Notes under the pieces: model-generated
The model's database searches: none
Told to the model about the DNA's origin: nothing
Seen by the model: only the letters and a program-made list of their open reading frames with translations
Assembly (NCBI GenBank): GCA_019096155.1
Contig: JAHCVI010000001.1
Coordinates: 4,588,001-4,652,000 of the forward strand
DNA: 64,000 nucleotides
Source: Staphylotrichum longicolle
Taxonomy: Eukaryota > Ascomycota > Sordariomycetes > Sordariales > Chaetomiaceae
Direction: 5' to 3'
Program-made: the position numbers and the translations under genes
In this document: positions 32,685 through 44,781 of the stretch, one piece after another
Numbering within the stretch: the first letter of the stretch is position 1
Layout of the letters: each line of letters begins with the position of its first letter

Positions 32685-33315
32685 AGGGAGGAAGCGTGGA
32701 TATTAACTGGCGCTTGCCTCACGTATCTGGCGTCGACCAGACCTGGAGCAGCGGCCATGTGTATATGGAAATCACCGATGATTTAGTCTGCGTCTGTTTC
32801 CTTTTTAGTTTTGTTCGGCAGCTTGGCGGTTGCTCACAAGCATAGTCTCTGACGTTGTTATTTTGGTATTTGTTGTAGCCATGGATGTCCAATGCATATA
32901 CAAGTTAAGAAGACGCTCTGCGCTTCCCGTGTCTCTTCCCTTCCCACCCAAGCATACCCAGCTGTCAAGAAGCCCAGCGCTGCCGAAAACAACACACAAA
33001 CACCCCCGTATGAAGCATGCGATCCAACTCCGCCCAATGCGAACACTTGTCGCCATCGCGACCGTGGGAGTCCAGCGCTCCGTCCAGTCCGAGCCCGATC
33101 CCGACCTCGGCTCCGACCCCAATGGCCTGCAACGGCACCCCACCTGCCCAACCACGGCCCCTCCGCCGGCCCATCACTACTAACTCGACATCAACCCCCG
33201 CAACAGCTCTCTCCTTCTCCCTTCTCAAAGCGGACGCCGACGTGGGCGCCAACCCAAACCCGGACCCGGACCCGGACCCGGACTTGGAACCGAAACGAGG
33301 CGCAAACCGGGACCT
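32685..33315. other. Intergenic region between convergent genes
   Basis: 3' flanks of the NIPSNAP gene (+) and the Rogdi gene (-). Includes a CCCGGA hexamer repeated four times at 33259-33282. Long overlapping plus-strand ORFs here are low-complexity and not credible genes. Confidence 0.5.
33259..33282. repeat. Hexanucleotide tandem repeat (CCCGGA)x4
   Basis: Four perfect copies of CCCGGA, just downstream of the Rogdi stop codon at 33316 (in its probable 3' UTR). Confidence 0.9.
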
Positions 33316-34622
33316 CTAGTCCCCCGCCGTCTCCACCTCCACCTCCTCGCCCATCACGGCCGCCAGGTTCCGCCGCGCCAGGAGGAGGGTGTGGCCCAGC
33401 GCCGTGAGCTTGGCCGAAAGCGACAGGAGGCTCGGGTCGGCGCTCTCGACGCGGACTTTTTCGCGCACGAAGACGTCGACCGGCTTGGTGGGGCGGGTGC
33501 CGGAGAGGGGGATACTACCGCTTCCGCTACCGCTACCGCTGGGTGGGGAGTTGCTGGCGGTGGTGGTGTTGTGGTGGGCGGGGGGGGGGGGGGTGTGTGT
33601 GCGGGTGAGGGGCTGAAGGGGGTTGTTATTGTAGTTGTTGTTGTTGCTGTCGGCGTGGCTGTGGGTGCTGCTGTTGCAGCAGTAGCCAAACACCTTGTCT
33701 GTCTCGTCGTGCTCGAGGCGGCGGGCCGTGCCGATGGCGAGAGCTAGCTTGGTGCCGAAATTGACGGGGGCGTCGGCGGGTTCGAGGGCGCGCAGCCAGA
33801 GGACGAGGGAGCTGTCTTGGATGCTGAGGTGGAAGCTGAGGGGTGGCGTTGGAGGGTTGGTCGAAGAGGAGGATGAGGTTGGCGGGGTGACGAAGTGAGT
33901 GGGGGAGACGGAGTTGGTCGTCCAAGATGGGTCGGGGATTGCTAGTGGCGGCCCTTTGAGGAGGGAGGCGGCTTCGGCGATGTGCTGGGAGAGAAGGCGG
34001 AGTTGCGCGGAGAGGAACTGCGGTGGGGGGATGTCTAGATTCGATGGGGTGGCGGAAGGGTAAGAGTACGAGAGCGTCAGGGAGAGGAGGTCGATAGAAT
34101 GTGTGAGGAGGTTGTGGAGAGACGTGAGGGGCGCGAGATGAATCGGGTGGTCGGGGTTGATGGTGAGGGTCTGGTGGGGGAGGGTGCGCAGGCGGAGGTG
34201 GATTGTCTGACGGCGGTGGTGTTAGTGATTGGGGAGAGGAAGGGCAAAGGGAGAGGGGAGACAAACCCCCTTGACAACCCGTGTTCCTACACGTGTGACA
34301 TGCCCCTTGACAACCTCGTTCCGCGGGGTGCTGAGGACCAGCGTGCTCCCCGGGTCTATCGGCGCAAGCAGCGCATAGCAGTCTTCGAGGCCGTGCTTGA
34401 GGTTCCCGAGGGTTTCGCGAAGCTCTTCGACGAGCCAGTCGAGTTCGCGTTTCTGTTTTGGCGCAGACAGCGGCTCAATCAGCACCCACGAAGCGTCCAT
34501 GTCGAGGCACAGGGTGTCCAAAGCGAAGGAGGAGGGTTGGTGGTTGCGCAGCGTACCTCTGCTGCCTCGATCGCAGCTTTAAGCTGGTCGGGGGCAATGT
34601 GTGGCCAGATTTCCACTGACAT
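33316..34622 (-). CDS. rav2: RAVE complex subunit 2 / Rogdi
   Basis: Three exons (34622-34557, 34452-34267, 34206-33316) join to 380 residues. The N-terminus MSVEIWPHIAPDQLKAAIEA runs into KRELDWLVEELRETLGNLK and then TLVLSTPRNEVVKGHVTRVGTRVVKG. These match the Rogdi leucine-zipper protein / yeast Rav2 family (PF10259). The conserved C-terminus VFVREKVRVESADPSLLSLS...LARRNLA is also present. RAVE assembles the V1 and Vo sectors of the vacuolar H+-ATPase and thus controls vacuolar and Golgi acidification. A species-specific insert rich in Asn, His, Pro, Ser and Gly lies before the C-terminus and contains a run of 14 C (33580-33593 on the plus strand reads as G). The frame stays open through it. 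Divergent from the pop7 gene across 440 bases. Confidence 0.9.
33580..33593. repeat. 14-base homopolymer inside the Rogdi coding exon
   Basis: Fourteen consecutive G on the plus strand (C on the coding strand) encode a short proline run. The downstream frame is the conserved one, so the length in this assembly is compatible with function, but it is a slippage hotspot. Confidence 0.9.
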
Positions 34623-35062
34623 CGTGCTGTGTCCGGACTATCGCTGTCGTTTGCGCGGGGGGCAGGCACCCATATTCCGGGGTGGTGATAGTCGCAGATT
34701 GGAGGTTGCCTGGCGAGGTCAGGGAGCTGCAGATGGCATGACGACTTCGTGGTGGAGAGCTCCCCTGCGCTGCTGTTGAATCAGGCAGGCGGTGGGCTAG
34801 CCCAGTGGGCCTCCCCAGTCTTGGCACTGCAAGGCCACCCCACCAGCTCTCCGGTCTGAACCTTGAACTTTCTGCATGTGCCAGGACCCCAGAGATGACG
34901 GCTGTTGTGTAGTTCAATACACTGAATTACACACCATCCTTCTCATGCTGTCGCGCAAATAACGAAAAGAATCTGTACTCTATTATCTTTCCAGAGGAGC
35001 GCCGACGGTCAGCTCTTGCATCTATCCTTGTCCAATCTGAATTCCAAAGTTCAACACCCACC
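34623..35062. other. Short divergent promoter between Rogdi and pop7
   Basis: Only 440 bases separate the two start codons, so the genes probably share a bidirectional promoter. No TATA box recognised; the stretch before the pop7 start holds a pyrimidine-rich leader. Confidence 0.55.
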
Positions 35063-35862
35063 ATGGCCTCGACTCTTCCTCCAGACGAACAAGGCGCAAA
35101 ACCCAACGCCCTCCAAAACAAGCCTCAAACAAAGCTTCCCCCAATACCTAAAGGTATACTTTCCCTCGCATAACTAATCCTTCCAGCTCCCATCCGAACT
35201 AATGCCCCTTCCCCACTCAGGCTCCCGCATCCAAAAACGCCCGCTCCCCGGCCCCCCCCTCCTCCCGCCCACGACCCAATTCCTCCCCCTCCTCCCTCCT
35301 CACAAGCAGCATCGCCGCCACCACCGACCCGGACGGCTACCACCCGCCCCCGCGCGCCTCCCACACGACCGTCATCAAAGTCTCCTCGTCGGCCACCTTC
35401 ATGAGCCTCGTCCGGCGCGTGCGCAAGGCCCTCGAGAAGGCGCCGTCGTCGTCCCTGTCGCAGCACTCGACGAAAGGGTTGCCCCTCGCGGCGCGGATCG
35501 CCGCGCTCAAGGTTGCGCGGCCCAGCGGTGGTGGAGGCTCTACGACGGGAGGAGGAGGGAGAGGGGGGGACACCGAAGTGGTGGGGATAGGAGGAGGAGG
35601 AGGAGGAGGGAGGGGTCGAGCCGGGGTGATTGCGGATGCGCTGGACGATGTGGTGCTTGTTGCGACGGGGAGGGCGATCGAGAGGGCGGTGGACGTGGGC
35701 GGGTTCTTTACGAGGGAGAAGGACCTGGTGGTGCTGGTCAGGACGCGGACGGTGAGAGCGGTGGATGATGTGGTGGCGGAGGATGAGGAGGCGGATGTGG
35801 AGGACCAGGTGCGGGTGAGGGGGGTGAGTTGTGTTGAGGTGGGGATTCGGTGGGTGGTTTAA
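35063..35862 (+). CDS. pop7: RNase P/MRP subunit Pop7 (Rpp20), apparently frameshifted
   Basis: Exon 1 (35063-35153, context caccATGGCC) ends in KLPPIPK. After the intron 35154-35220 it continues GSRIQKRPLP, the N-terminal signature of fungal Pop7/Rpp20. The rest of the conserved domain (TTVIKVSSSATFMSLVRRVR, and later VLVATGRAIERAVDVGGFFT) lies in a different frame that ends at 35862. The switch must fall in or near a run of eight C at 35252-35259: with seven C the two parts would be continuous (about 233 residues). No GT donor exists between 35221 and the conserved frame, so a second intron cannot explain it. Pop7 with Pop6 binds the P3 arm of RNase P and MRP RNAs and is essential in yeast, so a sequencing error is more likely than a dead gene. 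Glycine-rich loops occur inside the domain. Confidence 0.75.
35252..35259 (+). repeat. Run of eight C at the pop7 frame switch
   Basis: GCCCCCCCCT lies at the only place where the conserved N-terminal and C-terminal Pop7 frames can meet. One C fewer makes them continuous. Confidence 0.85.
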
Positions 35863-38284
35863 GGAAGGGAGGGAGGAAGTTAGTGGGGAGGTGTATCGCT
35901 GTGGACGGGAGAGTGATGGTTTGTTCAGAGATGCGACTTGGATTACTTCGTCGGGAGCTACAGGTCAACATGGGCTGGCAGAGGTCAAGACGGATTCGGC
36001 ATGGTTTTGGCGTTTGGGTACATCAAAAGGCGGCGTTGTCAAGGAGTTTCAGCCTCATCTGCACTTGTCAGGGAGACACCTGCAAAGAAACAGCAAGGAG
36101 ACATTGTGTCATCACGATCAAAACGGCAGTGTTTTTGTGAGTGGTGTCCGTTGCGAAACGCAGCAAGACGGAAGAAGTTCTCGAACCTTCTTCGGTAGCC
36201 GCCCGCCCACCTGAAACGGACGGCTTCTGGCACTCGACGCTCGGTCGCCCTGGACACTTCCCGTGTCAGACCGTGCAGAGACTCGTGTCTGAGTTGGACA
36301 AACCGTTTATTAATAACCGGCTGAAAAGACTCGAGCCCCAGGCACTCCGCCGGTGCGGTGCCAGGGAAGCAGTCCATGGGAAGAAGCACATATACCGGCT
36401 GTGACGGCAGAGATCAATCACGACCCGGTACGCCAAGTACGGCTTCGGTGTCGCCATATTGCATAAAAACAACACCCTCCTGTCTCCTCCGTAGGCGCTG
36501 AAATGACGTTTCGGGCAGCTGGGATTCGGCCAGAAGCCGGGCCACCCCCTCAACGGATGGGTGCAGAGAACCCGTTTCGTGGTTTTTTAGCATGCTGTTT
36601 GTGCGACAACCGCAAATCCAGGCAGAACGTGGAGACATGAGGTCGGGGCAGAAGCTGCCAGGGCTGCATTCTCGTGGCTGTCCACAACATACTAGGAGTC
36701 GTGCTGCGCTGGAAGTTCTTTCTTTGACCGAGACATGATTGGGATCATTGGCGGTCGCAGTGCGCAGCCGGCGACGCTCTTGCAACGTGGTGCGCCGAGC
36801 AGGACGGACGTCGTCTGGCAACACATGGCTCCAGTCACAGGACAACAAAACTGACAGAGATGACCTGTCCATCCCTTCTCTCTTGGACTCCATATCGCAC
36901 CCCCACAAAAAAAGGGCTGCTGTCGCAGAGCATCCCTGGAGAAAGCAATGACCACGATCGCCAGCGATTTCGCTTCGCATCTGTGTCGGAGCCGATTACC
37001 CCGGATTGCGCTGGGCGTGCCCTGCTTCCTGTTGCGGTTTAAGCTGAGTCTCTCCTTCGCACGGCCCACCGTCTCGAGTCTCCACGGAACATCGTGCCAG
37101 GCACGCCAATCAAGGGCGGCACAGGCAAATTGCCCAAATCTCGCAAATCGGCGCCGTCTTTTGAGTCTCTCGATGGCTGCGGGCCCGCGCACCGAAAGCG
37201 CTCGGCGTGTGATATGGAGAACCAAACTACAAGAGGTCTCAGAAAGCAGAATCGTGACAATCAGAGACGAACTGCCACCTGAGAGTCGTCAATGACGCCG
37301 TTCGAGGTGGCTTGTGGCTGTGGTCTGCTGGGCCAGGCAGTTTGAAGGCTTCGCCAGCGCCAACAAGGCAGGACGCGGCTCGGGCAGGCACAGCATGCTT
37401 TATTCGGTAAAGTGCCGCGGCGTTGATGTTGCATCGAGAGAACCGCGCGTTGGAAGTCGGGACCTTGTAATTTCCCGCTGAAACCTCTGGCAAGCCACCG
37501 AAACCGTTTTGTGCGGTTTCTGGTTGTCGTCAGGGCGACAGCCCAATCAAGGGCGGCTGTTTGCCCGTTTGGGCCGCCCGTTCATGGCCTGAGGATTGCG
37601 ATTGTTGAGTGTGAGCAATCGCATTTTGGCGCCTGCCCGGCGACTGGGAATCGAGAGACGGAGGGGATGTTGAGCACCCCTGTCGGAAAAGACGCAGGTA
37701 CCAACGCGACCCCTCGTGGCGTCCAATCCCTTGTGGGAAAAGCGCCAGGTACGGCCCACCCGTTTTGCAGCCGAGCAAGACGCTGCTGTCGTCGGCGCCA
37801 TTTTTGGGGTGCTTGGCATCCAAGGTGCAATTTGCGCCACTGGTCAGGCACCCGGACGCCACAGACATCGTGGGCTTCTCTCATTCCTTCCCCGTCCCTC
37901 TTCAAGCCCGCGCCGCCCACCCCTCGCTCCCACACAGGCTTCGTTGGCAAAGTCTACCTTGGAGCACCACCGCATCCGACCTTGGATACTCGACGTATCC
38001 AGTCTGTCATTCTTTCTTCGTCTGCTCTCCACAGCACGATCAACAACTATCATCTCTCACGCATATCGATCGATCACTTATCGGCCTTTGGCGTTTTGTC
38101 ATTCTGAAACTTGCCCAAACCATCGACCATCAGCTCGATCACGCACTTACGCCATCAGGATAAAACTTGACTCCTTCCTGCCTTGACGACTCCAGCTCGA
38201 TTCCGGGCAGGCTCTCACCCACATTTACTTCTCACACACAACCCGACACCTACTGGGACATCAGTCACTTGACAAATCAACAAA
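35863..38284. other. Long intergenic region
   Basis: About 2.4 kb with short ORFs only. The last 400 bases before 38285 are pyrimidine-rich, like a long 5' leader of the next gene. No domain or RNA gene recognised. Confidence 0.5.
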
Positions 38285-38602
38285 ATGCATCTCCCGGCGC
38301 TTCTTACCGCTCTCCTCCTGCCGCTAGCGGCCGTCGCTGAGGAGCTGACGACGACCACCTCCACGAGCACCCTGACTCTTACCAAGACGCTCACTCTGCA
38401 GCGCGCGCAAATGACCCAAGCTTCCAACAGCACCTTCATTCTCCCGACTCACTCTTCAACCACTCTGCGGTCGCCTTCGACCACAACTTCAGGCGCAGCT
38501 GCCGCGAGCACCTCGGCCGACAAGAACGCCGGGTCGGCACTTGGCGCGGCCAACGTGGTCGTCGTTGCGGTGGCCGGTGTTGTCGCTGCCGCCCTGCTCT
38601 GA
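38285..38602 (+). CDS. Small Ser/Thr-rich GPI-anchored cell-wall protein
   Basis: Single exon, 105 residues. A signal peptide (MHLPALLTALLLPLAAVAEE, about 1-18) is followed by a mature part consisting largely of Thr and Ser (TTTTSTSTLTLTKTLTL, STTTSG), expected to be heavily O-glycosylated, with one N-glycosylation sequon (NST). The C-terminus is a hydrophobic tail (VVVVAVAGVVAAALL) preceded by small residues (NAGSALGA). That layout is a GPI-anchor attachment signal. Such proteins are structural mannoproteins of the plasma membrane or wall. No cysteines are seen. The start is preceded by caacaaaATG. A long leader upstream suggests a well expressed gene, which is inference. Confidence 0.8.
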   Translation: MHLPALLTALLLPLAAVAEELTTTTSTSTLTLTKTLTLQRAQMTQASNSTFILPTHSSTTLRSPSTTTSGAAAASTSADKNAGSALGAANVVVVAVAGVVAAALL

Positions 38603-40611
38603 GAAAGGCGCGCGGCTATGGCGATAGAGACAAGCCGACCGGGATGAGGATGCTGTTGAGCGACAGCCCGGCTCACTGCTAGCCGAATTCTTCGATGCGA
38701 GCATCACACCAATTCTTTCCTTTGTCCAGAACGAGGCATTCTTGATTCGGCCGGATCGGTTTGGCTTCTTCGAGAGGTTTTACTCTCGCCGCTTGGGACA
38801 CCACCGCAACCGCGCGGCACTTTCTGTTCTCGATTCTCCGCCTTCTTGGCCTCTTTTACCCTTCGGTTCTCGAGATCAGGCAGGCCGAGGCGCGACCAAC
38901 GATGGCTTCGGGGTGCCCTCGCAACATTGGCTGATTCGCAGCCTTTGGCTTTCTTTATTCTTCTTCGTTCTTCCGGCAAACCAATCACGCAACGCCAACC
39001 TGGTCGCTCGAGATCTCTCCCTCATTTGCCGCTTGCGGCACCCCGTCAACCTTGATACCTTTTTTCTCGACTTCTATTCCGCCCCGATGCTTTTCACGAC
39101 ACTGGCGCTTTTGTTCATCTGCTACTTTCAGGGGGGGAGATCTCGAGGAGAACACATGATGATTTACCGGCTGGGCTATTACTTTAATTCTCGGGGCTGA
39201 TATGGGACGGATCTTGACTTTGCATACCAGGGAGATGTTGTTGCATGGCAGGGTCGGGATCTGGGTTCATTTCACGGAAAAGCGTTTTTATGAGGGAATG
39301 AGATGGATGCGGCGCAGAAGGGGAGATGTTTTTGACGGTTTTTTTCTTCTGCTTTTACCTTTTTTCTTCTCTTCACACACTCACCTTTTAGCTTCTATAT
39401 ACCTTGCCTTGGTCGATACCCCTTTTCCCACTTCTTGCAGGCGCCTTCGGCTGTCCTGACTTCCTTCGTGCTGTAACTGAGTTTCTAGACTTGCTTTTAC
39501 TCAGACAGTCCTTTTTCACTTTGTTGATCTGATGCTTCACTCCCGTGACATGTCCTCTCGCGCAAGCAAGCATCGCATCACAATGTTGTGCTGGAAAGAA
39601 TTCCGAGTTGCGCCACAGCAAACAAATTTCGCCAACACATCTTCCAATCCCACTTATACGCACCACTGCAAAAATCAGTCAACACACACAATCTCCCAAC
39701 CAACAATCCATTCCATCCCTCCGTCGCCATCCTCACCACGCAAAAAAAACTTTAAACTTTTTACCCTGAGACAAACACATGACATGAGACCTCGCCTCGT
39801 CTCGCCTCGTCTCCCTTCCCGTCTCATCCATTCCCTGGCTTCCTCCACTCCAGGCCGCGCGCCCCATGGCCCGGTCCAAAGAAGCGCTGGCCCAAGCGCC
39901 CGCCTCGAACGGTCGGGCTCCACAGTCCAAAAACCCTTTTTCCCCAACCGTCCCTGGAAAAGCCATGCATTGTGTTGGTTGTGCGACCCCAGTCGGCCCC
40001 TAACCCAATTCAGGAACACCTCATTTCCGGGGTCCGGTGGAGAAGATCAGAAGAAAAGAGTGGGGTCGTCGCACGTCAGGGGTGGTCAAGGATGGGCGAT
40101 CTCCATCTTCTTTCGGATCTTCGGATCGGACCGATCGTTGCAAGGGGGGGAGGGACAGTTCTGCACGATTGCACAAGTGCCTGCCTGTTGACATGCAATT
40201 GCACAAGATTTGACAAGCTCATGATCTGCTGATGATCAGCTGCGTCGATACCGTACTTATGTATTTAATTACACTTCGAGTCGATGAAAAGGATTCGGCA
40301 CCTCAAAACTCAACTTCTGCCCCTTGCACCGCAAAACTGGTCACCATTTCTCACTCAACCAAAGCCTCAGTTTTAGGGAGGGTCAAGCCACGCGAACCAC
40401 AGATGGGGTTATCAGACGGGACGATTTATTTTTCACGGTGTATTCCGCGACTACACGGCCAAGGGGCAGGAAAAGCCCATCTGGACAACTAGCTCCCTGG
40501 TCTCCCCAGTCAGCTCAACATACCTAACCAGTGTGACCTCCTCAGATGACGGCATCAAGAACCCAAACACTGATATGTCCTGATATACGGATAGTCTGCC
40601 TCCCTTGCCCG
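38603..40611. other. Intergenic region between convergent genes
   Basis: About 2 kb of presumed 3' flanks with T- and C-rich stretches (for example 39340-39380). ORFs such as 38742-39200 and 39532-40191 are low-complexity and have no domain. Confidence 0.5.
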
Positions 40612-43144
40612 TCAGACAACTACTTTGCCCTCGCCCTGCGACCGGAACACGGCCAATGTGCTCGCAAACGTCGCGCGGTTCTGGTCCCACGTCGCCATGT
40701 CGAACGCCCCCTGCGTGATCATGCTCACGCTGCCAATGGTGTTGAGGTTGTACATCTCCACCGTCATGGCGTCCGCACCCGTGCTGTTGGGGCCTACCCA
40801 AAAGATGCGCGCCTGGCAGTTCTCGCCTGACTTGACGGTGCTGCAGCTCGTGTTGTAGTTGTTGAAGAAGCTGTACAGACCGGCGCCAAAGACCACCACA
40901 TTCTTCGAGTCGAGGATCCGCAGACCCCACGCCATTGCGCAAGGCGGGTTGCCTCGTGAGCTCAACGAGTTGTGAACTCCGTCGGCCTGGCAGTCAGCGG
41001 CAAAATCCGGGTCGCGGAGGGCCTCGTTGAGCTGCGTGAAGGGATACGGTGCAGCCGGGTTGGGCTGGTAGTAAGGGCTCTCGGTCTGTATCTGGCCCAT
41101 CCAGATGTCCGAGGCGTTGAGCAGCTGATACTGATACAACGTGTGGTGTTCGACGGAGCTGCCGACCAACCAGATGCGGCTCCCTTCGACGAGCATTCCG
41201 CGAGCCACGAAGACGCTGATCTGGGTTGAGTTCCAGTCGTCGATGTCATGGTCCGCCACCCAAATCCAGTTGTTTCTCATGTACAGGTTGCGAGCGGACG
41301 GGGTGATGTGCATGCCCATGTACCCAGCAATGCAGATTGGGTTGACGTAGTTGGGCTTGTCGGGCGTGGCGGGACACTCGGCTACCTGGAGCTGGGATCC
41401 CGTGAACCCACCGACGCGAACGTGGACGTCCCAGAGACCTGAAGGCGGGCTCCCTGGGCTGCACATGTTCTCCGCTGCCGGTGTGTTGAGGTTGTATTCG
41501 ATCATGACAGCTCCCGCAGTTGGCCCCTGTGTCGACACAATGATATCGCTCATCTCGACAAACCCGACATCTCCCGGCGTCCCAATCTGTACCACAGGCC
41601 GCGGGTTGTTCGGGTCCGAGAACTTCGGTCCAACTCCCATGATGACCGAGGCGAGGCCCTCGCCCACGATGCGAGTGTTCGGGGGAACGTGGATGGTATC
41701 TGTGACCTTGTAGTATCCAGCGTCCAAGAAGGCAATGTGTGAAGAATTCGACGCCGCCCGGATGAGCGTGTTGAGTTGGTTTGTGTCGTCAGTGAGCCCA
41801 TTGCCCATGGCGGAATGGTCCCGTGCTGAAATAAAGTCTGAGGAGGAGTAGCCTTCGTACTGCGGCTTTGACCTCTCATAGTAGCGGTCCCCGAGTTTGA
41901 GGGTCGGTGGCTGAGAGAAGGTAAACTCGCGGCCTTCAAGTAAGGAGGGTCCGCGTGGAGCATACGTGTTGCCCTGTTTTAGAACGTCAGCAAAGCACGA
42001 CATGCCGGCTTGAGAAGAGCCTACCCTGGCGTAACCACCATCATAGACGGTGCCATTCGAGTCTCCCAAGAGAAGAGGCTCCCCATCGGCTCCTGCCAGA
42101 ACGGTCGGGACGTTCTTGTACTCGACATTTTGGATGACCAGCGAGCCAAGACCAGTGGTGTTCCCAGGAGTACGGCCAGTGATCAGTGCTGTTGCGACGT
42201 TGACGAACGAGCTGTCAAGCAGGGTGACCGACCCAACATCAGACGACGACATGTTGATGCCTACTCGAGATCCGACAATCTTGAGCGACTTGTAGGTCCA
42301 TCCCCAGTTCCAAATTTGGTCAATGGCAGTATCCGAGCCGTAAAAGGTGAGGTTGCGCATCGTGTACTGCTGGTTGCCGAACCGGGCACCGTATTTGCCG
42401 CCGTAGAAGACCAAGTCAGCCATCATGCCCCCACTCCCCTCTTCCATGAAAATGCCGGTGTGGGTGTCTTCAGGTTGGGATGACAATCTAAACACGCAGT
42501 TCTGGATTATGGTGGCTTGCGAGGATGGCCAGTGAATCCCCGTCGCTGCCCCACCAACGGCTGTTGTATCGAAGGCCAAATTGCGAACCTGTCGGTAGAA
42601 GACATTTGTGGCCTGAAAGTTGAGCTCTGTTACCAGTTGTTAGTCTGTTCTAGGATGCCAGTGTTGTCTTACATACTGCCAGTGTCCATGTATGGGTCGG
42701 CGTCCAGAAGAGCAATCGCCGATGTGGGAAACTTGGCAGAAGCCTTGATAATGGGCATGTTGGTGGGGTCTCCGATGATCTGGGTGAAGTAAAAGCCAAT
42801 GATCGGGGTGTTGATGAGGTACGTGCCGGGAGGAAAGTAAACAATGGCCGGTGTGGTGGTCGATCCGATGCAGCCAGGGCCGCCGCAGCGGTTGCCGTCG
42901 CGAATGGCGGCGTTGATGGCTGCCGTGTCGTCGTTTACTGGATGACAGTCAGCCTCTGGTTATGCCAGACATTGGTGGCCTTACCTCCATCACCAACGGC
43001 CCCCCACATCTTCACATTTCTGAAGACTTTGTAGTTTCCCGCGGAGCTGTGCGGCGCGATGCCCTGGCGGTGGATGTCTTCCATCCAGTAGGCCGCCCAG
43101 GCGACGGATGCCGCGGCCAACAAAAGAGCGAATGCGCACTTCAT
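40612..43144 (-). CDS. GH55 glucan 1,3-beta-glucosidase (exo-beta-1,3-glucanase)
   Basis: Three exons (43144-42985, 42937-42677, 42626-40612) give 811 residues, the size of secreted fungal GH55 enzymes. A signal peptide (about 1-18, MKCAFALLLAAASVAWAA) is followed by two parallel beta-helix halves. The first starts at NYKVFRNVKMWGAVGDGVND, the second at DFISARDHSAMGNGLTDDTN. Between them is the typical linker FTFSQPPTLKLGDRYYERSKPQYEG. The repeated VKxxGAVGDGxxDDT-like motif is the pectate-lyase-3 type strand that defines the fold. These enzymes release glucose from the non-reducing ends of beta-1,3-glucan, serving wall remodelling or feeding on fungal and plant glucans. The catalytic Glu is expected in the second half; I did not pin it down. 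At least ten N-glycosylation sequons are visible. Confidence 0.93.
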
Positions 43145-44640
43145 CTTGCAGATGACGGCGCAGTTCCAGAAATTTGGCGGTAACAGATGGTTGAGGCTGA
43201 TGGGTGTGATTCAGAGGACGAACGAGTGACGAGGGTCGCCGATGAAAATAGCGGGATGGAGAGACTTTTCGTTGCGCAGCCCAGACTGACCGTTCAGCAC
43301 AAGAGATAGTGCAATGCCTTTCACCCTGGCACGTTGTCTATCACGTCAAAACGGCTGCTCAACAGAAGTCAAGTCGGCAAAGGGAAGGAAGTAAACACAC
43401 GCGGCTGCCTGTGGCAACAGGGGCGAGGCAGGAAGAGAAGGAAGGAACGTTCCCTTTCCACACAATTTCATGAGACAGCAAGAATTTCATACTGTACAGG
43501 TAGTTTACACTGTCACATCAATGTACTGGAAAGTGCGGTTTCTTGGAATAAATAGGCAGCCATGGAATGGGACGGACGACCAGGAACACAGACGAGTTTC
43601 GGGAATCCGAACCTCCATGATGCTCATGGCGAGGGTTACGAAGGCCAAAACTCTTGCAACATGTTCCGATCATAGAGACGGGAGTGTCGCAATACTGTCA
43701 GCCCAGATTTGTGACGCAGCTGTCTTGGGATCCAACCCATTCAGCTGGCTGCTTTTGCGCTCACATCCGGCCCGCCTCTGTAGTCGTCTTGATCCAGAAA
43801 CTCATGGCAACAAGTACGTACCTAAGCAAGCTTGCCCTGCTGAAGCTCAGGCTGGCAATTGCTAACATTTGGACAGCAACAGCATTGGAAACTGCATTGG
43901 TTATGATATGTTCCGTCCAAAGGCGCAGAAGAGCCGGAGACATGTTGCCTATCTCAGGGGTAGTCCTCACTTAGGGGGTAATCGCTTAAATGCATATTGG
44001 TGAACCTGCATCAGGAGGGGAAACCCGCCGACTTTGTGTCTCGGCAAGCATCGGGGCTACTCATTCGCTACTCATTCGCTTCAGGATCAAGTGACCTCAT
44101 GGTAGGAATGGTGTGGTTTCCGATCCTTCTTTGTCAACGTGGCCCGTACCGGACCGGTTGCGTGCTGTCTCGAGGACAAAGCAAACTTCCTCTACAAAGC
44201 CGCGCCGCCGTCGCCGTTGGTTTTACCATCCAGCTGCTGGTCCAACAACCAATTCGTATCAGCTGCAGCAATCTACTATTGACCCATGTCTGGGGCATCA
44301 GAGTCAGCGGTGAAAGACAAGGCAGCCATGCCTCCTCAAGGGCTTCCTCCTGGGCCATCTTTGACGGGACCGGTTGACGGTACGCATGCTCAAGTGCAAC
44401 TCCGTGGCAAACCTCCCGCCTCTTGGAAGCCGTCTTTTCTCCAAGGATTTCTATCTGCGCCTGCATACGGCAAAAGTGACGAGGATCACCTGGGCGATGG
44501 ATGCATTGTTATGTGATGGCCACGAGATACCCCGAGACCATGCGCAGGCCGTTCCGGACCGGTACACACCAGTATGAAAGGTCTAGTTTACAAAAACTAT
44601 CCCATTGTGAAGCATTCAAGGTCTCTCCCTCAGCAACACA
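43145..44640. other. Intergenic region upstream of GH55 and of the first small secreted protein gene
   Basis: About 1.5 kb between divergently transcribed genes. It contains an 11-base tandem duplication (CTACTCATTCG twice, near 44058-44079). No gene recognised. Confidence 0.5.
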
Positions 44641-44646
44641 TATAAA
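44641..44646 (+). promoter_or_regulatory. TATA box of the small secreted protein gene at 44782
   Basis: TATAAA 136-141 bases upstream of the ATG at 44782, followed by a short pyrimidine-containing leader. Confidence 0.5.
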
Positions 44647-44781
44647 CCGCCAAGCGTCCCCCCTCTCACCCACATCTCTGGGCATGGATATCCTTGTGGA
44701 TCTTGCTTGGCCCTCGGACTACCAAGACCTACAAAAGCCTGTTTCCGCCGCCAAAACAAAACGGTTCGACAAGTTCTAAAG

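Noticed and set aside
35202..35768. 188-codon plus-strand ORF as the pop7 continuation
   Set aside because: It holds GSRIQKRPLP but then turns into Arg/Gly-rich nonsense; the conserved C-terminal Pop7 sequence is in the neighbouring frame.
40625..42483. Plus-strand ORFs within the GH55 gene
   Set aside because: Antisense shadows of the clear GH55 exon on the minus strand.
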